Shown: positions 29,818-38,573 of the stretch, piece after piece
Layout of the letters: every line of letters begins with the position of its first letter
Position numbering within the stretch: the stretch's first letter is position 1
Source of the DNA: Gammaproteobacteria bacterium
GTDB lineage: Bacteria; Pseudomonadota; Gammaproteobacteria; Pseudomonadales; Cellvibrionaceae
Length of the DNA stretch: 64,000 nt
Direction of reading: 5' to 3'
Assembly (NCBI GenBank): GCA_004172865.1
Contig: SEBV01000011.1
Coordinates: forward strand, 124,001 to 188,000
Made by a program: the position numbers and the translations under genes
Notes under the pieces: generated by a model
Seen by the model: the letters and a program-made list of their open reading frames with translations, nothing else
The model's database searches: none
What the model was told of the DNA's origin: nothing

Positions 29818-31938
29818 TCAGACCACAATTTCTTTAGTAACGTTCAGGCCATTTCCCAGTTCAGCGATCTCACCATTTTTAATACTGTAGACAGCATCTG
29901 CGTAATCGAGATACTCCGCTTCATGTGTGGTAACAATGATGGTGAGCTCTAAGCTCGCCAAATAATCAAGAATTTTCGCTTTCAAATTTTTGTCTATAAA
30001 CACCGTCGCTTCATCTAAAAACAAAATCTTTGGATTCTTATACAAAGCTCTCGCAATAATAAGCTGCTGCTTTTGCCCGCCAGAGAACGCCCCCTCGCCC
30101 TCCCTTAAATTTGTCTCGTATTTCATTGGAAGCTTTTGAATTACATCATCCAACCCCAGTTTTTTTGCGATTTCGACTACTCTCAAAAAATCGGGCGACT
30201 TGTCGAACATGACGATATTTCTAATTATGCTGCCTGAAATTATCTTCTCGGACTGAAATACAGCTGAAATTTGGCTTCTGTACATGTCCATGTCCCAGTT
30301 TTTGAAATTGATTCCCTCAATAATCACGTCTCCTTTGGTTGGTCTGTAAAGACCGACAAGGATTTTCATAAAAGTTGATTTTCCACTGCCTGACTTCCCG
30401 TAGATGGCAACAATCTGTCCGGGCGAGATCGTTAAAGACAAATTTTTAAGCAGCGGCTTTTCAGAATCTGAGATGGAAAATATAATATTTTTTATCTGAA
30501 TTGAACCAGTCAGAGGTAAAGACTTCATTACATCTTGCCTCCTATCAGTTCGCTCACTGTAGATAAGATCATCAATTTTCGAATAACGTTCTGACAGTTT
30601 CGTGAGTGAAAAAAACACGTCTATGATAGCTTGCATACGAGTTATTAAAAGATTGCAATAGATGAAAATGCAAAACAAAAACCCAATAGAAAACGTTTCA
30701 TCTACTGAAAATCTCGCAGCAAAGTAAATGATCGCAATTCTCAAGAGGTAAAAAATCAAATCGGAGCAGACTTTGTAAGCCACGTTCACTCGTGCGATGT
30801 GTTCAATCGATTTATTAGATATTTTATAATCGTCCATTAGACGTTCGAAAATCTGCCTTTCAGTGGAATATATTTTGAATAATTGAAAATTTGAAACGAA
30901 TTCCGTTAAATTATTTCTCTCATTTGCAAGATGGGAGTTCTGTTCAGAGTCAACATAAATCGATTGGTGGAAAAACCAAAATGCTAAGAGTATATACAGG
31001 CCGACGCCTAGAAGGATAATAAAAAAGAAACGGTAGTCCAACACTAATAAAATGGCAATAATTACCAAACAAAAAACCCCATCTACGAAACTTCCTAATA
31101 TGTTCCCGTTCAAGCTTTTTTCTAGCGACCGAGATGAAGTCATTGTAGATGTTATGAATTGCGGACGTCTTGATTCGAAAAATTTTGCGGATGCTTTGAC
31201 AAGTCTTTCTCCTATTTCGCTATAGAATCTATATCCAACGGTCGCTGAAAGAAATATTTCCTCTTTCGCTTTAATCCAGTTCGTCGCTGCATGAAACATA
31301 CAAAATCCAACTAGGAAAAGAGTTATTATGTCTAGAAGATCGCTATCCCCGTAATTGATAACTCTATCAATTATCACATGGTATAGAAGCGGGAAAATTA
31401 GGGCGAATCCTTGGCTCAAGCATGCCAAAGTTAAATATTTTGAGATACTTGAATTCAAACCCAGCTTGTAAGGTTTTAAAATTTGAAAAATAGTTCTTTG
31501 CTGACGATCGCCAACTTTAACGATTTTAGATCCTGGATGAAGTTCAATTAACATTCCTGTAAACGAATTCGAAAAATCCATAATTGAAACTTTTCTGATC
31601 CCAATGGCCGGGTCATTGATAACGGCAAAGTTCTCATTAAGTTCAGTAAGGACTACGAAATGCTTGAATTGCCAATGAATGATAACGGGCAACTGGATCT
31701 CGTGTAGTTCATTCAATTCGACGGAAGAAACTTTTGAGGTAAATCCTATATTTGCCGCTAGCATACACAAATCATCCACCGTCGATCCTAATGCGTAATT
31801 AGGGAATTTTTCCCTCGCATTCTGTATGGAAATGTATCTGCCGCTAGAACCGAGTAACATCAACACGCAGGCGAGCCCACATTCAGAATGCTCAGACTGA
31901 TATACCATCGGTACTTTCTTTCGTGGCGTGAAAAACAT
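29818..31938 (-). CDS. Peptidase-containing ABC exporter (C39-TMD-NBD, PCAT)
   Basis: 706 residues. The C39 peptidase has its catalytic Cys20 in SEHSECGLAC, His93 in HWQFKHFVVL and Asp109 in INDP, so it should be active. Six membrane segments lie at ~165-450. The ATPase has Walker A IYGKSGSGKSTF, signature FSGGQKQQLIIAR and Walker B KILFLDEAT. PCAT exporters cut leader peptides after a Gly-Gly and pump out the core. A matching double-glycine precursor is two genes upstream, and the HlyD adaptor gene ends 14 bp before this one. The D-loop region is unusual (ATVFIDK). Confidence 0.93.
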   Translation of the reverse strand: MFFTPRKKVPMVYQSEHSECGLACVLMLLGSSGRYISIQNAREKFPNYALGSTVDDLCMLAANIGFTSKVSSVELNELHEIQLPVIIHWQFKHFVVLTELNENFAVINDPAIGIRKVSIMDFSNSFTGMLIELHPGSKIVKVGDRQQRTIFQILKPYKLGLNSSISKYLTLACLSQGFALIFPLLYHVIIDRVINYGDSDLLDIITLFLVGFCMFHAATNWIKAKEEIFLSATVGYRFYSEIGERLVKASAKFFESRRPQFITSTMTSSRSLEKSLNGNILGSFVDGVFCLVIIAILLVLDYRFFFIILLGVGLYILLAFWFFHQSIYVDSEQNSHLANERNNLTEFVSNFQLFKIYSTERQIFERLMDDYKISNKSIEHIARVNVAYKVCSDLIFYLLRIAIIYFAARFSVDETFSIGFLFCIFIYCNLLITRMQAIIDVFFSLTKLSERYSKIDDLIYSERTDRRQDVMKSLPLTGSIQIKNIIFSISDSEKPLLKNLSLTISPGQIVAIYGKSGSGKSTFMKILVGLYRPTKGDVIIEGINFKNWDMDMYRSQISAVFQSEKIISGSIIRNIVMFDKSPDFLRVVEIAKKLGLDDVIQKLPMKYETNLREGEGAFSGGQKQQLIIARALYKNPKILFLDEATVFIDKNLKAKILDYLASLELTIIVTTHEAEYLDYADAVYSIKNGEIAELGNGLNVTKEIVV

Positions 31939-31952
31939 ATATGCGATACCGG

Positions 31953-33218
31953 TTAGCTGAGAGATTTAAGTTTTTCGAAAATTGGACGCAACAGCCACTC
32001 ATAAATTCGCTTGGTATCCAAAACGATTGTGGCCTCCACCTCCATTCCAGGCTGGAAAGAAACCTTCTCATTGCTTACGGTTATATTTTGGCTGCTGAGC
32101 TCTGCGGTAGACAAAAAATAATTTTCGCCCTTCAACTGGATAGGAGAATTAATTTCACTGGCTTTCAGCATCACGTCACCCTTCTGTGTGAGACGCGCTT
32201 CAACAGAGCCGTAGTCTGCACGAGGAAATGCTATGAACGAAATCTTTACAAGCTGTCCAGCTCTTATGTGCCCAATGGATTTTGCATCAATAAAAAGTTT
32301 AGCCACCAATTTGGAATCTGATGGAAGTATTGACGCCAACATTACTAGTTCGCCTACTCTTTCACCCTCATGAATTTGTAGTGCTATAACTTTTCCATCA
32401 ACAGGCGAAAAAACATCGAACGAACTAGAGGCATTGAGCGAGTCGAGCTCATCTAGTAACTTGTATCGACTTAGTTCAAGTTCGGCCGAATCGATGCGTG
32501 AGGAAGCTTCAAATTCATCAAGGTCACTTACCGCTGCTCGAAGTTCTTCACGAGTTGCTAGCAACGACTCATGGGTAGTATTAGAATCGAGCTTATAAGT
32601 GATCATTTCAAGTTCTATATCTTCCAGCTCTTTTTTCGAAATTAGATTTTTGCTGACTAATGTTTTATATGAGGCCAGGCGAGACTCAGCAATGTGCACT
32701 TTTTCAGTAGACGTGAGATATGTTAGATTTTTGGCCCTCACACTTTCATTTAACCCAGCAATTTTTTCCTTGCCATGAGAAAGATATTCAGCTCTGTAGG
32801 TTTCTTTTAACTTTGCCTTTTCATCGATTTTTTTAATTTGCGCTTCAATCGAGACTAATTTAGTCTGATACTTACTTTCGTCCAATTTTATAGCTGACGA
32901 GACGTTCAGAGACAGTAGCTTTTCCCCTCGTTTAACTTGATCCCCGATTTTTACGTATAACTTTGACACGGCACCATTCGCGGGTGAGTATATGTTTGAT
33001 AAGCCCTTATCAGGAACTAAAACCCCAGAAACCGACGCTTTTTTTGAATACGATACGGCAAGGAAACATAACCCAATCAAACAAAAGATCAGACAAAGAC
33101 ATGCAAACCACTTATCCACTTTTGGGAAGGGCAGACGCATTAAACCAGGCCTTTTTTGCTCAATGTAAGCTTGGATGGCCTCCTTACGGTATTTAACTTC
33201 GTAAAGTTTTTTCTGCAC
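31953..33218 (-). CDS. HlyD-family membrane fusion protein
   Basis: 421 residues from a GTG with AAAGAG upstream. One N-terminal membrane anchor lies at ~37-59, followed by the lipoyl-like half-motif NIYSPANGAVSKLYVKIGDQVKRGEKLLSL, written here only as its NIYSP start and KIGDQVKRGEKLL end. A long alpha-hairpin coiled coil spans ~120-250, then FDVFSPVDGKVIALQIHEG and a C-terminal beta domain. It bridges the inner-membrane PCAT exporter to an outer-membrane channel. No TolC gene is nearby, so the host TolC is probably used. Confidence 0.88.
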   Translation of the reverse strand: MQKKLYEVKYRKEAIQAYIEQKRPGLMRLPFPKVDKWFACLCLIFCLIGLCFLAVSYSKKASVSGVLVPDKGLSNIYSPANGAVSKLYVKIGDQVKRGEKLLSLNVSSAIKLDESKYQTKLVSIEAQIKKIDEKAKLKETYRAEYLSHGKEKIAGLNESVRAKNLTYLTSTEKVHIAESRLASYKTLVSKNLISKKELEDIELEMITYKLDSNTTHESLLATREELRAAVSDLDEFEASSRIDSAELELSRYKLLDELDSLNASSSFDVFSPVDGKVIALQIHEGERVGELVMLASILPSDSKLVAKLFIDAKSIGHIRAGQLVKISFIAFPRADYGSVEARLTQKGDVMLKASEINSPIQLKGENYFLSTAELSSQNITVSNEKVSFQPGMEVEATIVLDTKRIYEWLLRPIFEKLKSLS

Positions 33219-33295
33219 AACATATACTCTTTATCAACGCCAAATTACCATTGCAAAATATTCTTTTACCACGGCATCCCAAAGCTCACAAATAA

Positions 33296-33321
33296 GATTC
33301 CCTCCCTGTCGGGAGGGATCT
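33296..33321 (-). terminator. Stem-loop after peptide precursor (attenuator)
   Basis: CCCTCCC at 33300-33306 pairs with GGGAGGG at 33311-33317 across a 4-base loop, extended by GAT/ATC. It lies a few bases past the precursor stop codon, and on the minus strand the tail is only moderately T-rich. This is the usual place for a partial terminator that keeps precursor mRNA more abundant than the downstream export genes. Confidence 0.65.
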
Positions 33322-33324
33322 CTA

Positions 33325-33546
33325 CTAGGAACCGAAGCACCAGTAGTCGTCATCACCGCCATCATCAGTCACGCAGCTGTAACATGTATCGGAATAACAT
33401 GTTCCATCATCTGATGCAGGAGTACCGCACGTATTAGACAAGTCACCGCCTGCAAGATTTATGACGTTTTGAAGCAGTGCTTTTTCCACTGTCTCGATAC
33501 GGTCATCAATGCTTGCATTTTTTTCTAAGTCAACCTTCTCTGTCAT
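33325..33546 (-). CDS. Double-glycine-leader Cys-rich peptide precursor
   Basis: 73 residues from the ATG at 33546, which has AAGGAG at ideal spacing; a longer frame to 33597 lacks one. The leader MTEKVDLEKNASIDD...ALLQNVINLAGG ends with Gly-Gly, the site cut by C39 peptidases. The 39-residue core begins DLSNTCGTPASDDGTCY and ends DDDYWCFGS. It holds five cysteines, many Ser/Thr/Tyr and a cluster of Asp, giving a strongly acidic peptide. The adaptor and exporter genes follow. No lanthionine synthetase, YcaO or radical SAM gene is present. The likely maturation is disulfides plus hydroxylation and/or glycosylation by the cluster's dioxygenase and GT4 enzymes. An odd Cys number leaves one thiol free, for dimerisation or S-modification. 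Confidence 0.8.
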   Translation of the reverse strand: MTEKVDLEKNASIDDRIETVEKALLQNVINLAGGDLSNTCGTPASDDGTCYSDTCYSCVTDDGGDDDYWCFGS

Positions 33547-33803
33547 AGAGAACTCCTTATTAGTTAAGTTTACGAAGCATCCATTGCCCCAAGACATTAA
33601 AATACTTGAGGCAAATGAATATGGTGCCCTTATGCCGAAAGGCTAATAGCTTATTTATCGAAACGGTTGTGGAATTCGTGAAAAAATCCCTTCTAGTTAT
33701 TTTCATTCTTCAAATTTGGGAAAATTCTCCGAAAATATTGAAGTGTTTACTTATCTATTCCGTTGCGAGGTAAAGGTTTATATTTTTATAAAGTGGCTGA
33801 AAT

Positions 33804-34277
33804 TTAATACCTTCGAAGTCCAGATATTTTATTCTTTGAAAATTCGGAAGCATAAAAATGGAACCAACGGTCAAATACTTCCACTCCTAGGATGTTATAA
33901 AGTGCGAGATATCTTTTCCTTTTTTTTTCAATAAATTGCAAAGTAATCCCTTGATTACGACTTTTTTCAGGTTTTTTTATCGTAGGTTTATGATGAATGT
34001 ACTCGCCAAAGAAAGATTTGCAGAACAAGAAATAATCCTGGGTACTTAATATAAATAGATGCCACATCTCATCAATGATTAGTATCGGGTCATCGATCAC
34101 ACATAAACTCTCATCATCTAGACGGCTCAACGTTAGAAAGCGAATCATATCTTCAAATATGATCGTTGCAGTCTCGACGTCGACATCATATTTTTGAGTA
34201 AACGAGATGATCACATTCTGATTTTTATAGCCAATCACATTTCGGAGTAGATTTTGATATGTGTATTTATCTTTCAT
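33804..34277 (-). CDS. DEMWH-motif (glycine-rich-domain-protein-like) hypothetical
   Basis: 157 residues. It contains the pattern IIDEMWHLFILSTQDYFLFC then FFGEYIHHKP, which I associate with the N-terminal module of glycine-rich domain (DUF1399-like) proteins. The conserved acid, Trp-His and His-His suggest a metal site. It is cytoplasmic. It sits 257 bp upstream of the peptide precursor on the same strand, and may be a maturation factor or immunity/regulatory gene for the cluster. Function is unproven. Confidence 0.6.
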   Translation of the reverse strand: MKDKYTYQNLLRNVIGYKNQNVIISFTQKYDVDVETATIIFEDMIRFLTLSRLDDESLCVIDDPILIIDEMWHLFILSTQDYFLFCKSFFGEYIHHKPTIKKPEKSRNQGITLQFIEKKRKRYLALYNILGVEVFDRWFHFYASEFSKNKISGLRRY

Positions 34278-34311
34278 GAGAATAATTTCACTAGATTCAA
34301 ATTTAAATATT

Positions 34312-34548
34312 TCAACTTCTTATCGCTAAATACGGCAGATGTATATAAGCACCAACGTTATATTTTCCGAAAAACAAACACTTCAAGAATACAATTACCG
34401 CAGTAATATCAAATAAAACTTTTAAAGAGGTGATATCCATGCGCGGTGGCGTGTATGCGTCAACCGACTTCAGAAAAAAATATCCCTCCATAAAAACAAA
34501 CGGGTAGATAAAGATTTGCATTTTGCGAATGGAGTCTTGGGCTGACAT
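34312..34548 (-). CDS. Small putative membrane protein, possibly frameshifted
   Basis: 78 residues with two hydrophobic stretches (IFIYPFVFMEGYFFL and LFDITAVIVFLKCLFFG). No good ribosome-binding site. An overlapping frame starting at 34676 (MNSMYALVSTIWFSIRSCL) carries another hydrophobic N-terminus, so the true gene may run 34312-34676 with a frameshift. Small two- or three-span proteins next to bacteriocin genes are often immunity proteins, but the evidence here is only position and hydrophobicity. Confidence 0.35.
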   Translation of the reverse strand: MSAQDSIRKMQIFIYPFVFMEGYFFLKSVDAYTPPRMDITSLKVLFDITAVIVFLKCLFFGKYNVGAYIHLPYLAIRS

Positions 34549-34676
34549 ACAGCTGGATGATTAGAAACTTTTGATTCTCGAAAGCGAGTTTGCGTATTAT
34601 CTAAGCGATTGAAATACGTCAGACAAGATCGGATAGAAAACCATATCGTGGAAACAAGTGCATACATGCTATTCAT

Positions 34677-35046
34677 CCAATGAACTCCAAAAATAATTTA
34701 TTTTTATTTTATTTTCACAACATACATTCACATTTCGTGATGCGTAATATAAACGCCCGAGAAAGGCTAATATAATATTTTATAAATATCAACGATTTTT
34801 AAACGCATTAATTCACAACCTGGGTTATATGGCGCGCATTTCAATATCTTGGCATATTATTGAAAATCATTTAAATTTCACCAATGAAACCCTTTTTTGC
34901 CTAAATAACTAAGGCGCATAAAAATAAATATAATTTTCAGATTTCTGCTATTTTATTTCACGCAAGTTATTAATTGATCACAAGAAAAAACGTTGCAATG
35001 ATTCGAATCGACATTGACCTCACTTCCCACATCTAACGGATATTTT
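34677..35046. other. AT-rich divergent intergenic region
   Basis: No gene seen. Very A+T-rich DNA between the minus-strand peptide cluster and the plus-strand methyltransferase, which should contain both promoters. No convincing operator was identified. Confidence 0.4.
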
Positions 35047-36036
35047 ATGGATCGCACAAATTATTTGGATTTAAATGCCACTGATGAGATGAGTCGTAAA
35101 AATTTCTTTCGACACCTGGCAATTGCGTGTGATGGCATGCTTGCGCCATGCGTTTACGAAGAAATATTTTTTCTCGCTTCCACATTAACTGAAAAAAATA
35201 TATTGGAAATCGGCACAGCGAGCGGTGCTTCTTCAATTGCGGCTGGTATTGGGCTGCATTTCTCAGAGCCCAAGGGAAAGGTAATCACTATTGATAAACA
35301 TACAGGAGGATCTCGCGCAAAATATTTCTCAGCGGAAGAAAGTCTTCAAATAGTTCGCAAGAATATCAGAGCATGGAATTTGGATGAAATAGTATTCCCC
35401 GTAGTTGCCAAATCCGGCGACCAAATAAACACGGGGTTTAACGGCCCGATCGACATGATGATCTTAGATGCAGACGGAAAAATTAATCGAGATATTCTTC
35501 AATGGAAGGACTATTGTGTCTCGGATTTATTGCTGGTAATTGATGACTGTGAAAACTTGATCAGAATAATAGAAGATAGCCCAAACCATTGGAAAATTGA
35601 CTGTAAAAAGTATCTCACGTGGAAACTTTTCAACCTATACGTGGATGCAGGTATATTTTCCGACTTTTATTTTATCAACGACTGCGTTTTCACAAGAGCG
35701 TTTTTAGGAAAAATAAATGAAAACGTTAATCTAGCTTCGGATAAAATAGTGAACGATGTGAAACAACTCAGCATTGAGATCAACGCGAAGAATACCGTGA
35801 TTATTCCTGACCTCAAAATAAAACCAGAAAATTATAAACACCCCCTACCAAAATATTTCTTCGAAAAATTTTCCAAGGTGAATCTGATACAGCCTGGAGA
35901 AATTGCCAGAATTGACATACGTGAATTCACTGCTGACAATATTATAACTCAGAAGGGTCAGCTTCGTGATTTCCGAAGAAGAAACTCGAAAATCTTTAAG
36001 GGAACACTTAATTCGCGTATGCGCCGAACAACCTAA
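35047..36036 (+). CDS. Class I SAM-dependent methyltransferase-like protein
   Basis: 329 residues from the ATG at 35047; the frame extends to a TTG at 35014. Motif I is ILEIGTASGASS near residue 50, followed by VITIDKHTGGSR (motif II region) and MMILDADGKIN (motif III/IV). This is the Methyltransf_24-like arrangement often found for O-methyltransferases of sugars or natural products. The C-terminal ~120 residues are an extra basic domain ending FRRRNSKIFKGTL. It is transcribed away from the peptide cluster, so any link to it is only positional. Confidence 0.72.
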   Translation: MDRTNYLDLNATDEMSRKNFFRHLAIACDGMLAPCVYEEIFFLASTLTEKNILEIGTASGASSIAAGIGLHFSEPKGKVITIDKHTGGSRAKYFSAEESLQIVRKNIRAWNLDEIVFPVVAKSGDQINTGFNGPIDMMILDADGKINRDILQWKDYCVSDLLLVIDDCENLIRIIEDSPNHWKIDCKKYLTWKLFNLYVDAGIFSDFYFINDCVFTRAFLGKINENVNLASDKIVNDVKQLSIEINAKNTVIIPDLKIKPENYKHPLPKYFFEKFSKVNLIQPGEIARIDIREFTADNIITQKGQLRDFRRRNSKIFKGTLNSRMRRTT

Positions 36037-36783
36037 TTGACAGAGAATTTTCCCGCCTGATATATTTTTGGGAATCCCAGCGCTATGTAATACAGCCTCT
36101 TTTTCCGCAAACTAAAAATGTAATGAATTGAAACGCAGACTGATTTTTTTAACTCCAATTCAACGCTCCGCTCATATCTGCCCATTCAATCCGATATTGA
36201 AATCGGTGTGAATACTGTCAGAACAGAAATAGTTAAAAAAATGGCCGAGCGCGTGGATTATGTGAAATGGCGGAACGAGCGAGGCTCATCCTCGAGGTGA
36301 ATGCTGGAACCCGTAGAAAAATCTCAAATTATATTTCAGGCAGCGATTAAAGAATAAAATAATTTATGATAAAGATGGATTGACATTATTCCTGTCCTAA
36401 CTTAATTCACTCAGACAATTATGAAGGCTAGATGAAATACGTTTTACAAGCTGAAAACGTTCCTGAGTGCTACTTAATGTGAGTATTCGGAAGTGCGGTG
36501 CTGACGGGCCGTACAAAATCTATAACGGACCTGCCAAGATCAAGACATCTGGAATCTAGGTAGAGGTGGAAGCCAGTCGCGTTGGTGGCGGGAAAATTCC
36601 GTATGTACATCAGAAAATAAGCTCTACTTTCATAGGTACGGCTCACCTACTTGTGCAATGATCAAAAAAGTTTATTGAGAATTATCGGATCGCTGCAACG
36701 AACGATCTCAACACCTACTGCATTGAAATTAGGGAATATTTAACGATGCCCTCCTCTTGCTTATCACCAATAAGAACACCGAT
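36037..36783. other. Intergenic region with decayed coding sequence
   Basis: No intact gene. From 36467 to about 36780 one plus-strand frame reads as protein-like text (KCGADGPYKIYNGPAKIKT, EASRVGGGKIPYVHQKI, RIAATNDLNTYCIEI) interrupted by two in-frame stops, so it is probably a relic of a transferred gene. The family is not recognised. Confidence 0.35.
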
Positions 36784-37470
36784 CTAACTAAACACTCCGT
36801 GTGTAATTCGGCCGATTAAATTCATGACATCCTTCTCCCCCGTTTTGGATTTTGCGTGATCAAAAGGAGAAGCGTTCCCAAATATTGATAAGGGTGTTAG
36901 CAACCAACGGTTCGCCGCTTCACGATCACCATTCATTAACTCAGTAGCAGCGTAAGAAATTTTTGCCGTCTTCCAATTTTCGAGTGTTACATCAACATAT
37001 TGATAACTATTTTCTTCAATCAAATTTGGGAAATTCTCGTTTGAATAAATTTTTAATCTTTCGTGGAGTGTTTGATATACGCGAAATAATTCGCTATCAG
37101 CTTCACTATATGGAGCAACAAAGGGCTTTACCTGTATCCAATTGCTTTCTTGTCCTGGATGAACGTACTTCTCAAAGTCATCGATTAGAATTGCTTGGTC
37201 ATCTTTGCTCATATTGATAAAATTTAAATTTTTAGTGGCTCCTTCCCATGCAATATATTCAACGCTTTCAAACCATTCGGGTGCGCTTTTCTCTTCTACT
37301 AATAAAGTGGCAATGCGTCTAAAAAGAGCCTCAGGAACAGCGGTAAAAATCACAATCCGCGCCGCCAGCTCTTCGCATGAAATAAGAAATTCGTAGAGCA
37401 ATGGTCGTGGAATTTGACTTACCGCGTTAGAAATCAACGTCTGCTCCAGATCCAGCGCTATCACTTTCAT
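36784..37470 (-). CDS. HAD-like domain fused to DUF2384/ParS-MbcA C-terminal domain
   Basis: 228 residues. The N-terminus KVIALDLEQTLIS resembles a HAD-superfamily motif I of the NIF/phosphatase type, but the catalytic DxD reads DLE, so the second Asp is replaced. IFTAV fits HAD motif II and ILIDDFEKYVHPG fits motif IV. Residues ~175-228 (NRWLLTPLSIFGNASPFD, then LIGRITHGVFS) match the C-terminal toxin-binding segment of MbcA/ParS/Xre antitoxins (DUF2384), where W-L-x-TP and the G-R-I-x-HG end are hallmarks. No RES-domain toxin lies nearby. The fusion could be a repurposed antitoxin domain. Confidence 0.6.
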   Translation of the reverse strand: MKVIALDLEQTLISNAVSQIPRPLLYEFLISCEELAARIVIFTAVPEALFRRIATLLVEEKSAPEWFESVEYIAWEGATKNLNFINMSKDDQAILIDDFEKYVHPGQESNWIQVKPFVAPYSEADSELFRVYQTLHERLKIYSNENFPNLIEENSYQYVDVTLENWKTAKISYAATELMNGDREAANRWLLTPLSIFGNASPFDHAKSKTGEKDVMNLIGRITHGVFS

Positions 37471-37616
37471 TTTTTGATGCTCGCCAAGTTAATAGAAACT
37501 GCGGACAGTTAGTATCTTCTAAAAATATCAAATCGATCTGTGGAGTGACTGCTTTCGCTGGAGCAACATTTAATTAAAATTTTCAGCCAACTTTATCAAA
37601 CAGTGAAAACTACCTT

Positions 37617-38306
37617 TTAGAAATTTATTGTGCCCAAATATTCGGTCAATTGTTTTCTGCCATTTTTTACGTAATTATTTGCAACAACACATCCAATAAA
37701 GGTCAGGAAGAAATTGAAAATAAATACATTCCTCATAAACTGAAGAGGGTTGTCTATATGTCGCACATGATCAATAATTTCCTTCCCTATCCACAGATAA
37801 GCTAAAGCCGCTATCAGCAAGCCGATTCGATACCCGCCTATTAACTTTGTTTTCAAATCACAAACAGGCGTAAAACCTACCATGAATAAAATGAAGCACA
37901 TAAGCGCGCCGAGATATGGGATAAGAAACATAACCCCACTTAATAGCGAACAAAATAATACTCTGATCCAATTACAGAGATTTCTTTCGCTGAGCTTATT
38001 AATTCCCAACACCCGGCGCTCAGTGGCGAAGTTAACGACAGCTTCTAACTCATTCGTAGCGCTGTGCCATACACAGGCTAGCTTGTGCCCAGGTCGAACT
38101 GAAATATTAAAGTTTTCAAACTCAAACTTTCGTTCTTTTCCAGTCGCTATGTCCTTCACCCAGACGTCTTGATCACTATGAAAAGTCGTGGTGGAATGCA
38201 CCGCGCTTCCCCTATCTCCGCCACGGACAGCAGTTGAAGAATATTTTTGCGTTTCAGAATCTATCACTTCGTAAATGACATGCGAAAAGACATTTTTACT
38301 TTCCAT
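37617..38306 (-). CDS. Hypothetical inner-membrane protein
   Basis: 229 residues from the ATG at 38306, preceded by AGGATT. The N-terminal ~115 residues are soluble and beta-rich (DVWVKDIATGKERKFEF, SVRPGHKLACVWHS). Then four hydrophobic stretches follow (VLFCSLLSGVMFLIPYLGAL, IGLLIAALAYLW, FIFNFFLTFIGCVVAN and one before them). Its function is not recognised; the layout resembles small membrane proteins with an OB-like cytoplasmic head. Confidence 0.6.
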   Translation of the reverse strand: MESKNVFSHVIYEVIDSETQKYSSTAVRGGDRGSAVHSTTTFHSDQDVWVKDIATGKERKFEFENFNISVRPGHKLACVWHSATNELEAVVNFATERRVLGINKLSERNLCNWIRVLFCSLLSGVMFLIPYLGALMCFILFMVGFTPVCDLKTKLIGGYRIGLLIAALAYLWIGKEIIDHVRHIDNPLQFMRNVFIFNFFLTFIGCVVANNYVKNGRKQLTEYLGTINF

Positions 38307-38505
38307 TTTCAATCCTAAGTCCAATCAAAGTTGAATAGGAACCATCTAGAGGGTTTCTATTGATATGAGGGCTCTCCCATGGGAAGACTCAGGAATTTGT
38401 TCTTCGAAAATGAATGCAATTGATGCAACCCCACTACCATAAGTCGGTGACTTTTAGGCTGGAAGCTTTGCGTATCAGACTTTCGACTGAGCTGCCCACC
38501 CCAAG

Positions 38506-38549
38506 TATCCCAAACTGGGATATTGCGGTCAATATCCTATTTTGGAATA
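38506..38549 (+). promoter_or_regulatory. Two palindromic operator-like sites before xre
   Basis: Site 1 (38506-38522) is TATCCCAAACTGGGATA with perfect 6-bp arms. Site 2 (38533-38549) is TATCCTATTTTGGAATA, a degraded copy in the same 17-bp spacing. They lie 25-68 bp upstream of the xre start, and a third copy is at 39206-39222. This is typical for autoregulating small Xre proteins. Confidence 0.6.
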
Positions 38550-38573
38550 TTTCGGTTAAGGGCGAAATATTCA

